Source: an uncultured Bacilli bacterium (lineage in GTDB: Bacteria; Bacillota_I; Bacilli_A; RF39; UBA660). From it: a stretch of DNA of 38,672 bases. Below, one piece after another: positions 8,301-15,322 of the stretch; positions within the stretch are counted from its first letter, which is position 1, and every line of letters begins with the position of its first letter. The stretch spans positions 1-38,672 of the forward strand of contig CANQRL010000013.1 in NCBI GenBank assembly GCA_947626275.1, read 5' to 3'. The notes under the pieces were generated by a model. That model saw only the letters and a list, made by a program, of their open reading frames with translations, was not told the DNA's origin and searched no databases. The position numbers and the translations under genes are program-made.

Positions 8301-10782
8301 GCTAAAAGTAGGAGAAGCAGGGGAAGAAGTAACCTTTACTTCTGAAAGTGCTTCTAAGGTATCAAAAATGGCTAATGAGGTTTCTAATAGAGAACTATTG
8401 GATGAAGAAGGAAGTGCCTTAAAAGCCGGAATTATCGAAAGTGCAAAAGCTGCATTTGATAAAGCATTAGAAAATCAAGAAAAGACTGCAACTTTAGATG
8501 AGTTGGAGTTTGATGGCACCTCATTTACTATTAAAATTGATGGTGTAAAAGATAATAGTGTTAATTTAGTAGGTTCTGATGGTCAAGCATTAGAAGAACA
8601 AGAAAAGACCTATACATTTACTATTGATTCTAATTTTGCTGTTGTAGATCAAAATGGTACGCTAGGTGCTAAAGATATTAAAACAGTAATAGAGAAAAAT
8701 AAATATGATACTATCTATATTGATGGTGATTATACTTCTCAAGAACCAATTGAAATTACTGCTGAAAAAGATGTTACAATTGAACCTATTACGGTGGCTA
8801 GTCCAGTAAGTCTTTTAAGTGAAAATCCTACTCCAACTATCAAGGTAGAAGGAAAAGATTATGTTATCGATGTTAAAAAAGGTAATGGAACAGTAACGCT
8901 TACAAACTTAAAAATTACTGGTGCTAAAAAAGCACAATTAATGGTAGAAGAAGGAGCAACTGTTGTTGCTGATCACGTTGATGTTTCAGGCGCTCTTGAA
9001 GAAAATCAACCAAGTAAAGATAATGATGATATGCACGCTGCTATTTTAGTAGGAGGAACTTTAACAGCTACGAATATTACTAACACGAATGAAAATTATA
9101 AGAATCCTACGATTGCTCGTGTAACAAGTTTTTCTTATCCTGGTGCAGTAGGTGGAGAAGATGAAGAAACTCCTGGAGACCAAAAATTGCATCCAAATGC
9201 AGTTATTAAAGCTCAAGGAATGACCAAAAATGATGTATATAATATTATCGATACAACTTCTAATGAGAAAATCCACAGCGTTGCTGAGGCATACTATGGA
9301 AATTTCTATTATCTTGATGCTAACCATTCTATGATTTATTTCATGGCTGTAAAAGATCAAACACATAAAGGTCGTCCATCTCCTTGGTTACATCTTCAAA
9401 TTTATTATTATGATGATGAGATTAATTTTGAAAAGTTAGGATATAAACCTAATGAGGAACCTAAAACAGAAGATGGTAAAGTATTTGAAAAAGTAGTATT
9501 AGGAGATTCTACTTCTAGTACTGTGATTGCCGATAAAACGAAAGTTCAAACTGTATTAAAGGCTCATACAACAAATATCGTAACGGCTGTTTATAAACAA
9601 CAACCTGTTGCTAATGTTCAAGTTCCAGAAGTATCTGGATTATCAACAGTAGGAAATACGTTATCTGGTGTTTTGATGGAACCAGATAAAGCAGGTAAAT
9701 TTTATATTCCTGTAACGTTATCTTCTGATAAGTTTGAAGAAAATAAGACAACTGTAAAAGTTACGGATCCTAATGGAACTACAAAAAGTTACAAGTATAG
9801 TAATGATGCAGAAAATGGTATTGCTACGGTATCTACTTTAAAAACAATGAAGTTAGAACTAGAGGCTATTAAAGAGTCTAAGATTACTGGCTCTAATGGT
9901 AAAGTTTATACGATTGGATTAGATATTGATGGTGATAATGAAGAAGAAGCGGAATATACTGTAGATTATAGTAAAGTAAAAACCGCAGAAGAAATGATTA
10001 ATATAGCTGCTAAAAATACACAAGATTTAAAGAGCTTAACGGTTCAAAAAGATAATGTTGTAAAAGGTGGCATTGAAAAGTTTACGCAACAGTATGATAA
10101 AGATAAAGAAGTATCTTTCTATAAGGATGATAAGAATCAAGAATATACTTTCCGTCTTAGAAATGCCCTTCCAACGCATACAGGACCTATTTTCGTTAGT
10201 GTTAAAAATAAAGAAGAAGGTTATACTTGTTCTAATAACACTTGCAGTCCTGTCTTAAATGATTGGATGTTTGCTAATTTCTTTACAACGGTAAGAATGG
10301 GATCTCATGAAATTTCTCTTTTACAAGATGTTATGAAAGAGACAAAAGAAGATTCTATTGACGCTATTGATATGGTTGAACCAGTAGAAGGTGAAGATCA
10401 TACTTATACGGTAACCTTAAATAAAGAAAGATTAGTTTCTTGGTTAAATAGTAACTATATTGATGGCGCTAAAGTAAATGAAAATGCTTTTGATGGAGAA
10501 GGTAATACGGTAAGAGTAAAAGTTGTTCTTACAAATGATGACAAATATATCAAGAGTATGCAAACTATGGATACTTTCACGATTACCTCAGGTACTTATC
10601 AATATACAGGTAATAAAGTAAATGTCATTTTCTCAAATTGGGGAACAACAGAGGTTAAAGATCCACTAGTATTCTTAGCGAAAGAAGAAGGAACTGTAAC
10701 GGAAGAAGCTTTAAAAGCATTCTATGAAGCTTGTAAAGCATGGCATAAGTATTCTACTGGTGCTGAGATTTATGAAGGCTAA
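5380..10782 (+). CDS. giant secreted protein (1800 aa), tandem paralogue of the preceding gene
   Basis: It shares the architecture of its upstream neighbour: a signal peptide ending TFA-RE, an N-terminal domain (about 26-130) almost identical between the two proteins, InlB B-repeats at about 137-204 and 834-900, and Ig-like units. The units close with Y-T-x-D-x-S-x-L-x-F-type motifs near residues 476-487, 644-655, 820-831 and, divergent, 1525-1534. A beta-helix-like stretch lies near residues 1105-1230. The C-terminal 400 residues differ from the paralogue and include a C-x4-C pair (TCSNNTC). No membrane anchor or sorting signal ends the protein. The start is fixed by AAAGGAAAGG 6-7 nt upstream and by the match to the paralogue. 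It is probably a surface or secreted adhesin-like protein; ligand and mode of attachment are unknown. Confidence 0.9.
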   Translation: MKKFGKMTLLALCTFLASMLPTFARELTMKEFVKEVEDRQPNAGYVYIIGEYIFTSNHELTVQDVMFAAKSITVTDVNGKTNQDDIYGEMTISYIEKDGDDWVVGTPEIGDTQIELDDEKVIYASYVDYDPLPEPTHYTVTFDSDNGEPSKTTADVIEGRNVHEPSDTPTKEGYVFDGWYTESGEKYDFTTPVTEDITLKAHWLYVVDTDKIVNDAVASFTGDSYKATYDENTGTLTFDMLKPDALLSSTNGTGIVAGIRDLLNEGHVASITVTYNGQDYVFDDASMNGQYSKAYETLQTLLAAVTGKSYNTAIQEELVDKNLTLKFTLSPDSTLKEGSKDSYKVNMVSSISIVEISLPTESNDQETNDFIGYAGNEETFAVDGYKFSGKVKYHDDVYYNGKEQAPVPGYYFSFVLHVPHAIEGATLEVNGSKFTYSDLDENGNITIIFKADPDAEKKEFKVKVDADGSGSTYTEKEYTVDYSGVTFVRDSKFTIAGVDKESADDDNKTSWDGWSEKEGYQTTFTVDKQDPHTVKVTGLLPIFNQEDFEGDEYTEDALYYLAFKLQTELGTKTSSAITVKFLHDDTEETIKGTDFNAEKVLYVLKSLDTTNVDGDPIPAADRKFTITLDWDGEETTGKEQYEPYTITVDWSELTLQSYSIGDFGNYDVLTEETIGENSPEKEALDGYSFQFDADSKVEVNMNSSQPEIGPYKDGIKGTIKEQALKTGTFKEDNGYFVPIKISFPGKDVKELEKYQNTWTLILNTEDGNKKEYTPTAEEYKQGWVMVLFKLNESGEKKIKYSIDFDGPVKDGKGYDFLPEEYTISYENLSFVKEETITYKYTDNKGQVHTEQVNVYEDATPKSLASENTDYRTFDGWYNERNEKVESLEELEGATLTAHWNLNVEKFMEDVVNDLNDSDTTYSNDFTDKFHLTADGNKITIHLDGANVPLTELSNTSIPGAIAYILQKGEIESITLKVGEAGEEVTFTSESASKVSKMANEVSNRELLDEEGSALKAGIIESAKAAFDKALENQEKTATLDELEFDGTSFTIKIDGVKDNSVNLVGSDGQALEEQEKTYTFTIDSNFAVVDQNGTLGAKDIKTVIEKNKYDTIYIDGDYTSQEPIEITAEKDVTIEPITVASPVSLLSENPTPTIKVEGKDYVIDVKKGNGTVTLTNLKITGAKKAQLMVEEGATVVADHVDVSGALEENQPSKDNDDMHAAILVGGTLTATNITNTNENYKNPTIARVTSFSYPGAVGGEDEETPGDQKLHPNAVIKAQGMTKNDVYNIIDTTSNEKIHSVAEAYYGNFYYLDANHSMIYFMAVKDQTHKGRPSPWLHLQIYYYDDEINFEKLGYKPNEEPKTEDGKVFEKVVLGDSTSSTVIADKTKVQTVLKAHTTNIVTAVYKQQPVANVQVPEVSGLSTVGNTLSGVLMEPDKAGKFYIPVTLSSDKFEENKTTVKVTDPNGTTKSYKYSNDAENGIATVSTLKTMKLELEAIKESKITGSNGKVYTIGLDIDGDNEEEAEYTVDYSKVKTAEEMINIAAKNTQDLKSLTVQKDNVVKGGIEKFTQQYDKDKEVSFYKDDKNQEYTFRLRNALPTHTGPIFVSVKNKEEGYTCSNNTCSPVLNDWMFANFFTTVRMGSHEISLLQDVMKETKEDSIDAIDMVEPVEGEDHTYTVTLNKERLVSWLNSNYIDGAKVNENAFDGEGNTVRVKVVLTNDDKYIKSMQTMDTFTITSGTYQYTGNKVNVIFSNWGTTEVKDPLVFLAKEEGTVTEEALKAFYEACKAWHKYSTGAEIYEG

Positions 10783-10817
10783 AAATAGTTTTCTTCTTTT
10801 GAAAGGAAAGAAATAAT

Positions 10818-10859
10818 AAAAAGAAAAGATTAAAGAAATACTTTCTTCTTTTCTTTTTT
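10818..10859 (+). terminator. intrinsic terminator after the second giant gene
   Basis: An AAAAGAAAAG/CTTTTCTTTT stem encloses a 19-nt loop that can form its own small AAAG/CTTT hairpin. The 3' arm ends in a six-T run. It is A/T-rich and so weaker than the terminator of the upstream paralogue. Confidence 0.6.
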
Positions 10860-10867
10860 GCTTTTTC

Positions 10868-10896
10868 TTGACTTCACAGTTTTAAGATTTTATAAT
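10868..10896 (+). promoter_or_regulatory. sigma-A-like promoter of the sortase substrate gene
   Basis: TTGACT (10868-10873) lies 17 nt before a perfect TATAAT (10891-10896). The start of transcription would fall near 10903, which rules out the upstream TTG at 10902 as start codon for the next gene. Confidence 0.8.
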
Positions 10897-10934
10897 AAAA
10901 TTTGATAAGAGTTTTTAAAAGGAGTGATGATGAT

Positions 10935-12473
10935 ATGCAAAAAATAGAAAAACTTTTATTTATTTCCTTGGCAATCTTTGGGATAACTTTTCTAGCTAAG
11001 CCTGTTTATGCTTTAGAAGGTAGCGAGGAAGTTAATCAAACAGATTCTTTAGCCAATAATCAAGAAACAAAAGAAGGGTCAACAGTAGTTACCGAAGAAG
11101 AGTTTTTAGCAGCTATTCCATCAGAATTTTCTGTTGATAAAACAGCTTATGAAGTTGCGGTAGAAGAAAATAACTGTAGTCTCGATTATAAGAATTGTCT
11201 ATATTCTGATACTGTAAACGCATTGAATGAACAATTAAAAACAATTTTTCAAGAAAAAGGATGGGAAAACGGATTTACTCTTCAAATTGATGGTAAAGAT
11301 TATGAGGTAACAATTGAAAAATATTATGTTTCAATTTTAGGATTCTCGCAATATGGCTTTGCTGAAGGACATGATAACAATCTCATTCATAACGGAAGTG
11401 TACATGTTTCTTTTGATGGAGCTTCAAGTTTAGACAAAGACATTACTATTCAATATACTAAAACAGAGAATTATAGTGAAGAGAAAGAAGCTTATGTAGA
11501 AGATAAAATTAAAAATATTCCTTCTGATTTTGTTATGACTCATCCATTTGGTGAGGCATCAAATTATTTATCTATAGAAGATTTTACCAGTAGTGTTGCT
11601 TCCTTTTTAAATGATTCTTCTATTGATGTGGTTGCTTGGAATGAACCTGGATTTTCATACCCTTTTGATGTTACAGTTGTTACTAGACCAGTATTCTTTT
11701 TCAAAGATGGAAATCTATATGCTGTTAAAGAAGTAACTTGCTACTATATATCTGAAATTTTTATTCCAGAAACGGTTTTAGATACGACGGAAGATTATGT
11801 TGCTTATCTACAGCAAAACTGGAGAAATTGGTTCGATGAAACCGAAATTGAAATTACAAATGTAACTGTTCAATTTGATGAAGAATGGAATTTTGATGAA
11901 AGATACAACGGAAGCATTTATACCTTTATAGTTTCTTATGACAATGAGCCTCATAAATTTAAATATGTTGTAAGTAAAGAAGAGACGAAGAAGGTAGTTG
12001 ATCATGTTGGCGTTCCAGCGGATGATGATCTCGTGATTACGGGAGAAGAATTAGATCCAAAAGAAGACGTTTATCAAGAAATGCAAGATAAAGCAACCGA
12101 AAAGGGATATGGAGACACTTTTGGTAGTTATGAACTTAAAGTAGAAAGTGGCGAAATTGGCGAGGATGGTTTGACGGTTACTTTTAGTGTAGGCGACAAG
12201 TATAACGATCAAAATGCCTATATTTTACACAAGAAAAGTGATGGTACGTATGAAGAGTTTATTGAAAAAGTAAAAAATGGAAAAGTACAAATTACTGTAT
12301 TTGAACTATCTCCATTTATGATTTCTTTTGAAAAACAAGCTGCTTCAACTAAGCCAAGTAAAGGAAATAACCCATTAACATCTTCTATGAATATAGAAGC
12401 TTACATGTTAGTGTCTATCGTTTCTTTCCTAGGAATTCTTTATATTTTATTAAAAAAAGAGAAAGAAGCTTAA
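10935..12473 (+). CDS. cell-wall surface protein (512 aa) with an NPxTx-type sorting signal
   Basis: This exported protein was probably made to be linked to peptidoglycan. A signal peptide (KLLFISLAIFGITFLAKPVYA) opens the protein, and the body has a two-cysteine segment (C-x7-C) near residues 65-75. The C-terminus has the full sortase layout: N479-P-L-T-S-S, a hydrophobic segment at about 490-507 and a KKEKEA tail. NPxTx-type signals are typical of class B sortases, and a class B sortase lies directly downstream, so this is its likely substrate. An ATG at 10935 was chosen because AAAGGAG precedes it and it gives a normal signal peptide; the longer TTG start at 10902 lies at the predicted transcription start. 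The body matches no family I recognise, and it lacks NEAT-type haem-binding motifs. Confidence 0.85.
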   Translation: MQKIEKLLFISLAIFGITFLAKPVYALEGSEEVNQTDSLANNQETKEGSTVVTEEEFLAAIPSEFSVDKTAYEVAVEENNCSLDYKNCLYSDTVNALNEQLKTIFQEKGWENGFTLQIDGKDYEVTIEKYYVSILGFSQYGFAEGHDNNLIHNGSVHVSFDGASSLDKDITIQYTKTENYSEEKEAYVEDKIKNIPSDFVMTHPFGEASNYLSIEDFTSSVASFLNDSSIDVVAWNEPGFSYPFDVTVVTRPVFFFKDGNLYAVKEVTCYYISEIFIPETVLDTTEDYVAYLQQNWRNWFDETEIEITNVTVQFDEEWNFDERYNGSIYTFIVSYDNEPHKFKYVVSKEETKKVVDHVGVPADDDLVITGEELDPKEDVYQEMQDKATEKGYGDTFGSYELKVESGEIGEDGLTVTFSVGDKYNDQNAYILHKKSDGTYEEFIEKVKNGKVQITVFELSPFMISFEKQAASTKPSKGNNPLTSSMNIEAYMLVSIVSFLGILYILLKKEKEA

Positions 12474-12483
12474 TTCTTTCTCT
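12458..12483 (+). other. hairpin spanning the stop codon between substrate and sortase genes
   Basis: A perfect 10-bp inverted repeat, AGAGAAAGAA (12458-12467) and TTCTTTCTCT (12474-12483), encloses a 6-nt loop that contains the TAA stop. No T-run follows, so full termination is unlikely. It may lower expression of the sortase relative to its substrate, or mask its start. Confidence 0.55.
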
Positions 12484-12494
12484 CTTTCTATAAA

Positions 12495-13262
12495 ATGCAT
12501 TTAAAAAATCGAAGAATTTTATTGCTCACTTTTTTACTCATTGTTTTTGTTCTTTCTACCATTCCTATTCTTTTGTTTTATAAAGATTCGTATACTAGTA
12601 AGAAAGAAAATAACAATTTAGCAGAAGAAGTTCTTGACGTAGAGGAAAAAGTGATGGAAGAAAACGGGGAAGAAAAAAAGGAAAAAGTGATTCATGTCGA
12701 CTTTCAAAAATTATTAGAGAAAAACAAAGATACGGTTGGATGGATTATATTTAATCATGAAAAAGTCAATTATCCTGTTGTTCGCGCGAAGGATAACGAT
12801 TATTATTTAAGCCATACTTTTGAGAAAAAGAGAAATCAAATGGGAGCCATTTTTATGGATTATCGAAATTTTTCGTGGCTTGATAAAAATGTGGTCGTCT
12901 ATGGACATGCTCTATTAGATGGTTCTATGTTTGGTTCTTTAAAAGATATTACAAAGAGTGATTTCTTTGATGATGAAGAAAATCACTATATTACTATTAT
13001 TGATACGGATAACCACATTATGAAATATCAAATATTTAGTTATTACGCGATTGAAAGTGAAGAGTATTACATTACTACTTATTTTCAAAATGAAGAGGAA
13101 TTTTCTACGTTTTTAGAAACCATTTCTAAAAGAAGTGAAAAAAATTTAGGGGTAGAAGTATCTAAAGATGACTCTATTTTGACATTATCGACATGCATTG
13201 GAGTAGGAAATACAACGAAAAGACGTGTGATTCATGCCAAAAGAGTGGACGTGAAAAGTTAG
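12495..13262 (+). CDS. srtB: class B sortase
   Basis: Membrane-bound cysteine transpeptidase that cleaves a sorting signal and joins the substrate to peptidoglycan outside the cell. A membrane anchor at residues about 8-30 is followed by a charged linker and the sortase fold (about 68-255). The class B start motif is visible (N-x-D-T-V-G-W-I, then Y-P-V-V). Catalytic residues are H138 (VVYGHAL), C234 (LSTCIG) and an arginine at R243/R244 (TTKRRVIHAKR). At 255 aa the length is normal. It lies 21 nt after the gene of the NPLTS-tailed protein, its probable substrate. No Shine-Dalgarno sequence precedes the ATG, and a hairpin covers the upstream stop codon, so expression may depend on translation of the upstream gene. 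The class is clear; the natural substrate is inferred from position. Confidence 0.93.
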   Translation: MHLKNRRILLLTFLLIVFVLSTIPILLFYKDSYTSKKENNNLAEEVLDVEEKVMEENGEEKKEKVIHVDFQKLLEKNKDTVGWIIFNHEKVNYPVVRAKDNDYYLSHTFEKKRNQMGAIFMDYRNFSWLDKNVVVYGHALLDGSMFGSLKDITKSDFFDDEENHYITIIDTDNHIMKYQIFSYYAIESEEYYITTYFQNEEEFSTFLETISKRSEKNLGVEVSKDDSILTLSTCIGVGNTTKRRVIHAKRVDVKS

Positions 13263-13265
13263 AAG

Positions 13266-13292
13266 AGTGTGATTTCTCACACTTTTTCTTTT
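13266..13292 (+). terminator. intrinsic terminator after the sortase gene
   Basis: A perfect 7-bp stem AGTGTGA/TCACACT with a 4-nt loop is followed by a T-rich tract. It closes the substrate-sortase unit. Confidence 0.85.
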
Positions 13293-13372
13293 GCTTTTTG
13301 AAAAACCATGTATTGGAATTTTTGGGAATTTATGGTAACATTATAATAGTGTTATATGATAGGAGGGTGTCT

Positions 13373-14191
13373 ATGCAACAGGCAAATGAAAAAAATGGTC
13401 AAGCCGGGTTAATTTTGTTATTAATTTTAATGATTTTCTTTGGTATTTATCAAATCTTTATTGTTCCTATTTTAAATAAAGAGGAGGGCCCAGAGTCAAA
13501 TTCTAATGAGCATGTTGAGACAGAAGAGGAGAAAATTAATCGTCTAGGAAATGCTTTTTATGATGTTTTTGCTCTTGATTATGAGGAAGAGAGTATTTTA
13601 ACTGCAGAGGATAAAAACTATTTAGCTGAACGGTTATCTTTATATAGAATGTCGGATGCAGCTAAACTTTATCTAGGATTTAAAAATCTTGATCCGAAAT
13701 ATATTACAACCGATAATGGTTATAGTATTAAAGACGCTGTTAAAAATGCGAATGGAAACTATTACTATAGTGGAGACTATATTATGGTAGAGGCTTTAGA
13801 AAATTCTTATAAAGCAATCTTTGGAGATGTTCCTATTAATCATGGAACGATAACTTTGACAAATAAGCGTTATGTTTATAATGCGAATACTTCTCGTTAT
13901 GAGATTTGGAAGGTAAAGAAGAAGACAGAGACGAAGGTTCAAAAGATTACGTATAAAGAAATTTCTAATAGTGCGGATGAGTTATATATCACAGAATACG
14001 TTGCTTATACCGATTATACAAACCCAGAAAATTTGGTAACAAGAACGAATCATAATGATGTTCTAGAGGTTGTTATTACAGATGAGAATGTTAAAGATTA
14101 CTTACGGTATATGGATAAGTATCGTTACATCTTTAAAAAGCAAGAAGATGGCAATTATTCTTTTGAAGCAGTTGAGTATGTAGTAGATTAA
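13373..14191 (+). CDS. single-pass membrane protein of unknown function (272 aa)
   Basis: Not recognised. A short cytoplasmic start (MQQANEKNGQ) is followed by one strongly hydrophobic segment (residues about 11-35) and an acidic linker. An extracytoplasmic domain of about 220 residues follows, rich in Tyr, Asn and charged residues, with alternating beta-strand patterns in its second half. There is no lipobox, sorting signal or cysteine. The ATG at 13373 was chosen because AGGAGGG sits 6 nt upstream and a TATAAT-like -10 lies at 13342-13347. The frame stays open upstream into the sortase gene, but that part lacks a ribosome binding site. It stands alone between two terminators. A link with the adjacent sortase is possible but unsupported. 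Confidence 0.8.
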   Translation: MQQANEKNGQAGLILLLILMIFFGIYQIFIVPILNKEEGPESNSNEHVETEEEKINRLGNAFYDVFALDYEEESILTAEDKNYLAERLSLYRMSDAAKLYLGFKNLDPKYITTDNGYSIKDAVKNANGNYYYSGDYIMVEALENSYKAIFGDVPINHGTITLTNKRYVYNANTSRYEIWKVKKKTETKVQKITYKEISNSADELYITEYVAYTDYTNPENLVTRTNHNDVLEVVITDENVKDYLRYMDKYRYIFKKQEDGNYSFEAVEYVVD

Positions 14192-14221
14192 TATTTTTAT
14201 GAAAATTGAAATAAAGAAGAG

Positions 14222-14279
14222 AAAAAAGAACGAAAAGAAAAAAAGTATCATAGCTTTTTTAAAGAAACGTTCTTTTTTT
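14222..14279 (+). terminator. nested hairpin terminator before the first rpn gene
   Basis: An outer 11-bp stem, AAAAAAGAACG (14222-14232) and CGTTCTTTTTT (14268-14278), encloses a 35-nt interior with its own AAAAAAG/CTTTTTT hairpin. It probably ends transcription of the preceding gene. The same design, with identical stem length, interior length and 75-nt distance to the start codon, occurs before the second rpn gene at 37504-37560. This suggests it belongs to the rpn cassette. Confidence 0.7.
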
Positions 14280-14352
14280 GTTGAGAAAAGGGAAAATGGA
14301 GATTTCTCTTTTCTTTTTTTCTCTGTTATGATGGCTAGTAGGAGGAGATAAT

Positions 14353-15267
14353 ATGCTTATTCCATTAAAAGATAGTACGTTAGACCTTACGAAGGTAAGA
14401 GAGGTTTCCTATGAAAAGGGAAGTAAGATTGAAAGATTTCAAAAAGGATCGATTATTCCAATTGTGTATGATGGGATGTTTAAAACTTTATTTTCAAGAG
14501 AAGAAAATATTAAGTTTCCTTGTAAACTCCTTTCCTATCTTTTAGAGATTCCTTATGAAGAGTTGTTGAACCACCTACATTTTACGAAAAATGAAACCGG
14601 AAATAAGGGTAAAGGGACGAGTTATCGTCAAGATTTAGTCATAGAAATAAAGGGAACATTTATCAATGTAGAGATGAATAATAATCCTAGTGCGATTATT
14701 CGAGAAAGAAATTTATCTTATTTATTTCACTTAAGAGAAGATAAAATGAGGGAAGAAGAATATAGACAAGTCATTCAAGTAAATCTCAATAACTACTGTT
14801 ACAAAGAAGATGATACTGTGAGAAGAGATTATGGAATTGTAGGAGAAGACGGAAGTCTCCTAACGAATAAGGTTATTATTATCGATATCTATCTACCGAA
14901 TATTCGAAAAAAATGTTATAATAAAAAAGAAGAATTAACAGAGATGGAAAGATTCTTGTTAATAGGAATAGAAGAGAATCAAAAGAAAGCATTGGAATAT
15001 GTAGGAGGAGATGTCGTCATGAAAGAATTTAGTGAGAACATCAAAAGAAGTAGTGAAGAATGGGACCTAATAGAAGCCTATGATAAAGAATGGGCCATGA
15101 AAGATTGGGGAAGACAAGAAGGAAGAAGAGAAGGCATCAATGAAGGTAGACATAAGGAAAAAGTAAGTATTGCCAAAGGACTTTTCAAAAAAGGAATTGA
15201 TATTTCCATTATTGCCGATTGTACAGGTCTAACGGAACAAGAAATTTTAGAATTAAAAGAAGGATAA
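14353..15267 (+). CDS. Rpn/PD-(D/E)XK nuclease family protein, copy 1 (304 aa)
   Basis: Member of the Rpn/YhgA-like PD-(D/E)XK family, often annotated as transposase although family members act as DNA endonucleases. The N-terminal D-x-x-F-K-x-L-F signature is at residues 40-47 (YDGMFKTLF). The nuclease core shows D94 (RQDLVIEI) and E107-M-N109 (INVEMNN), with Asn in place of the classical lysine; many Rpn proteins have Gln there. The tail is the usual charged G-R-x-E-G repeat zone (about 243-260) followed by a helix-turn-helix-like end (TGLTEQEILEL). It is preceded by AGGAGGAG 6 nt before the ATG and stands as a single gene between terminators. An internal start at residue 223 is described separately. 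The family is certain; a role in phage defence as toxin is inferred from work on E. coli Rpn proteins. Confidence 0.88.
   Translation: MLIPLKDSTLDLTKVREVSYEKGSKIERFQKGSIIPIVYDGMFKTLFSREENIKFPCKLLSYLLEIPYEELLNHLHFTKNETGNKGKGTSYRQDLVIEIKGTFINVEMNNNPSAIIRERNLSYLFHLREDKMREEEYRQVIQVNLNNYCYKEDDTVRRDYGIVGEDGSLLTNKVIIIDIYLPNIRKKCYNKKEELTEMERFLLIGIEENQKKALEYVGGDVVMKEFSENIKRSSEEWDLIEAYDKEWAMKDWGRQEGRREGINEGRHKEKVSIAKGLFKKGIDISIIADCTGLTEQEILELKEG
15019..15267 (+). CDS. predicted gene within a gene: C-terminal Rpn short form (82 aa), putative antitoxin
   Basis: An in-frame ATG (codon 223 of the 304-aa protein) has a perfect AGGAGGAG at 15003-15010, 8 nt upstream, as good as any ribosome binding site in the window. 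Translation from it gives only the C-terminal domain, starting MKEFSENIKRSSEEW and including the E-G tetrapeptide repeats. In E. coli, Rpn short forms made from internal starts bind and block the toxic full-length nuclease. The second rpn gene has the same site, and 66 nt around it (14998-15063) are identical in both copies. That the short form is made and acts as antitoxin here is inference. Confidence 0.6.
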   Translation: MKEFSENIKRSSEEWDLIEAYDKEWAMKDWGRQEGRREGINEGRHKEKVSIAKGLFKKGIDISIIADCTGLTEQEILELKEG

Positions 15268-15278
15268 CTTCTTTTTTT
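15255..15278 (+). terminator. intrinsic terminator after rpn copy 1
   Basis: An 8-bp stem AAAAGAAG/CTTCTTTT has a 5-nt loop and ends in a run of seven T. The 5' arm overlaps the last codons of the gene. Confidence 0.8.
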
Positions 15279-15322
15279 CATGTTTTTTAAATTCATTCAT
15301 ACATTGTATTGGGAGGTATGTT

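Noticed and set aside
10902..10934. TTG start giving a longer sortase substrate
   Set aside because: It falls at the predicted transcription start and would put charged residues before the signal peptide; the ATG at 10935 has AAAGGAG and fits a normal signal peptide.
13193..13372. Upstream extension of the 272-aa membrane protein into the sortase gene
   Set aside because: The extension crosses a terminator and has no ribosome binding site, whereas AGGAGGG precedes the ATG at 13373.
14200..14352. A 50-codon lysine-rich open frame before rpn copy 1
   Set aside because: It lies over the nested hairpin, has no Shine-Dalgarno sequence and low-complexity content.
14353..15267. Rpn gene as a transposase of an insertion sequence
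   Set aside because: No terminal inverted repeats or target-site duplications were seen around either copy. The family label 'transposase' is historical; the nuclease/toxin reading fits better.
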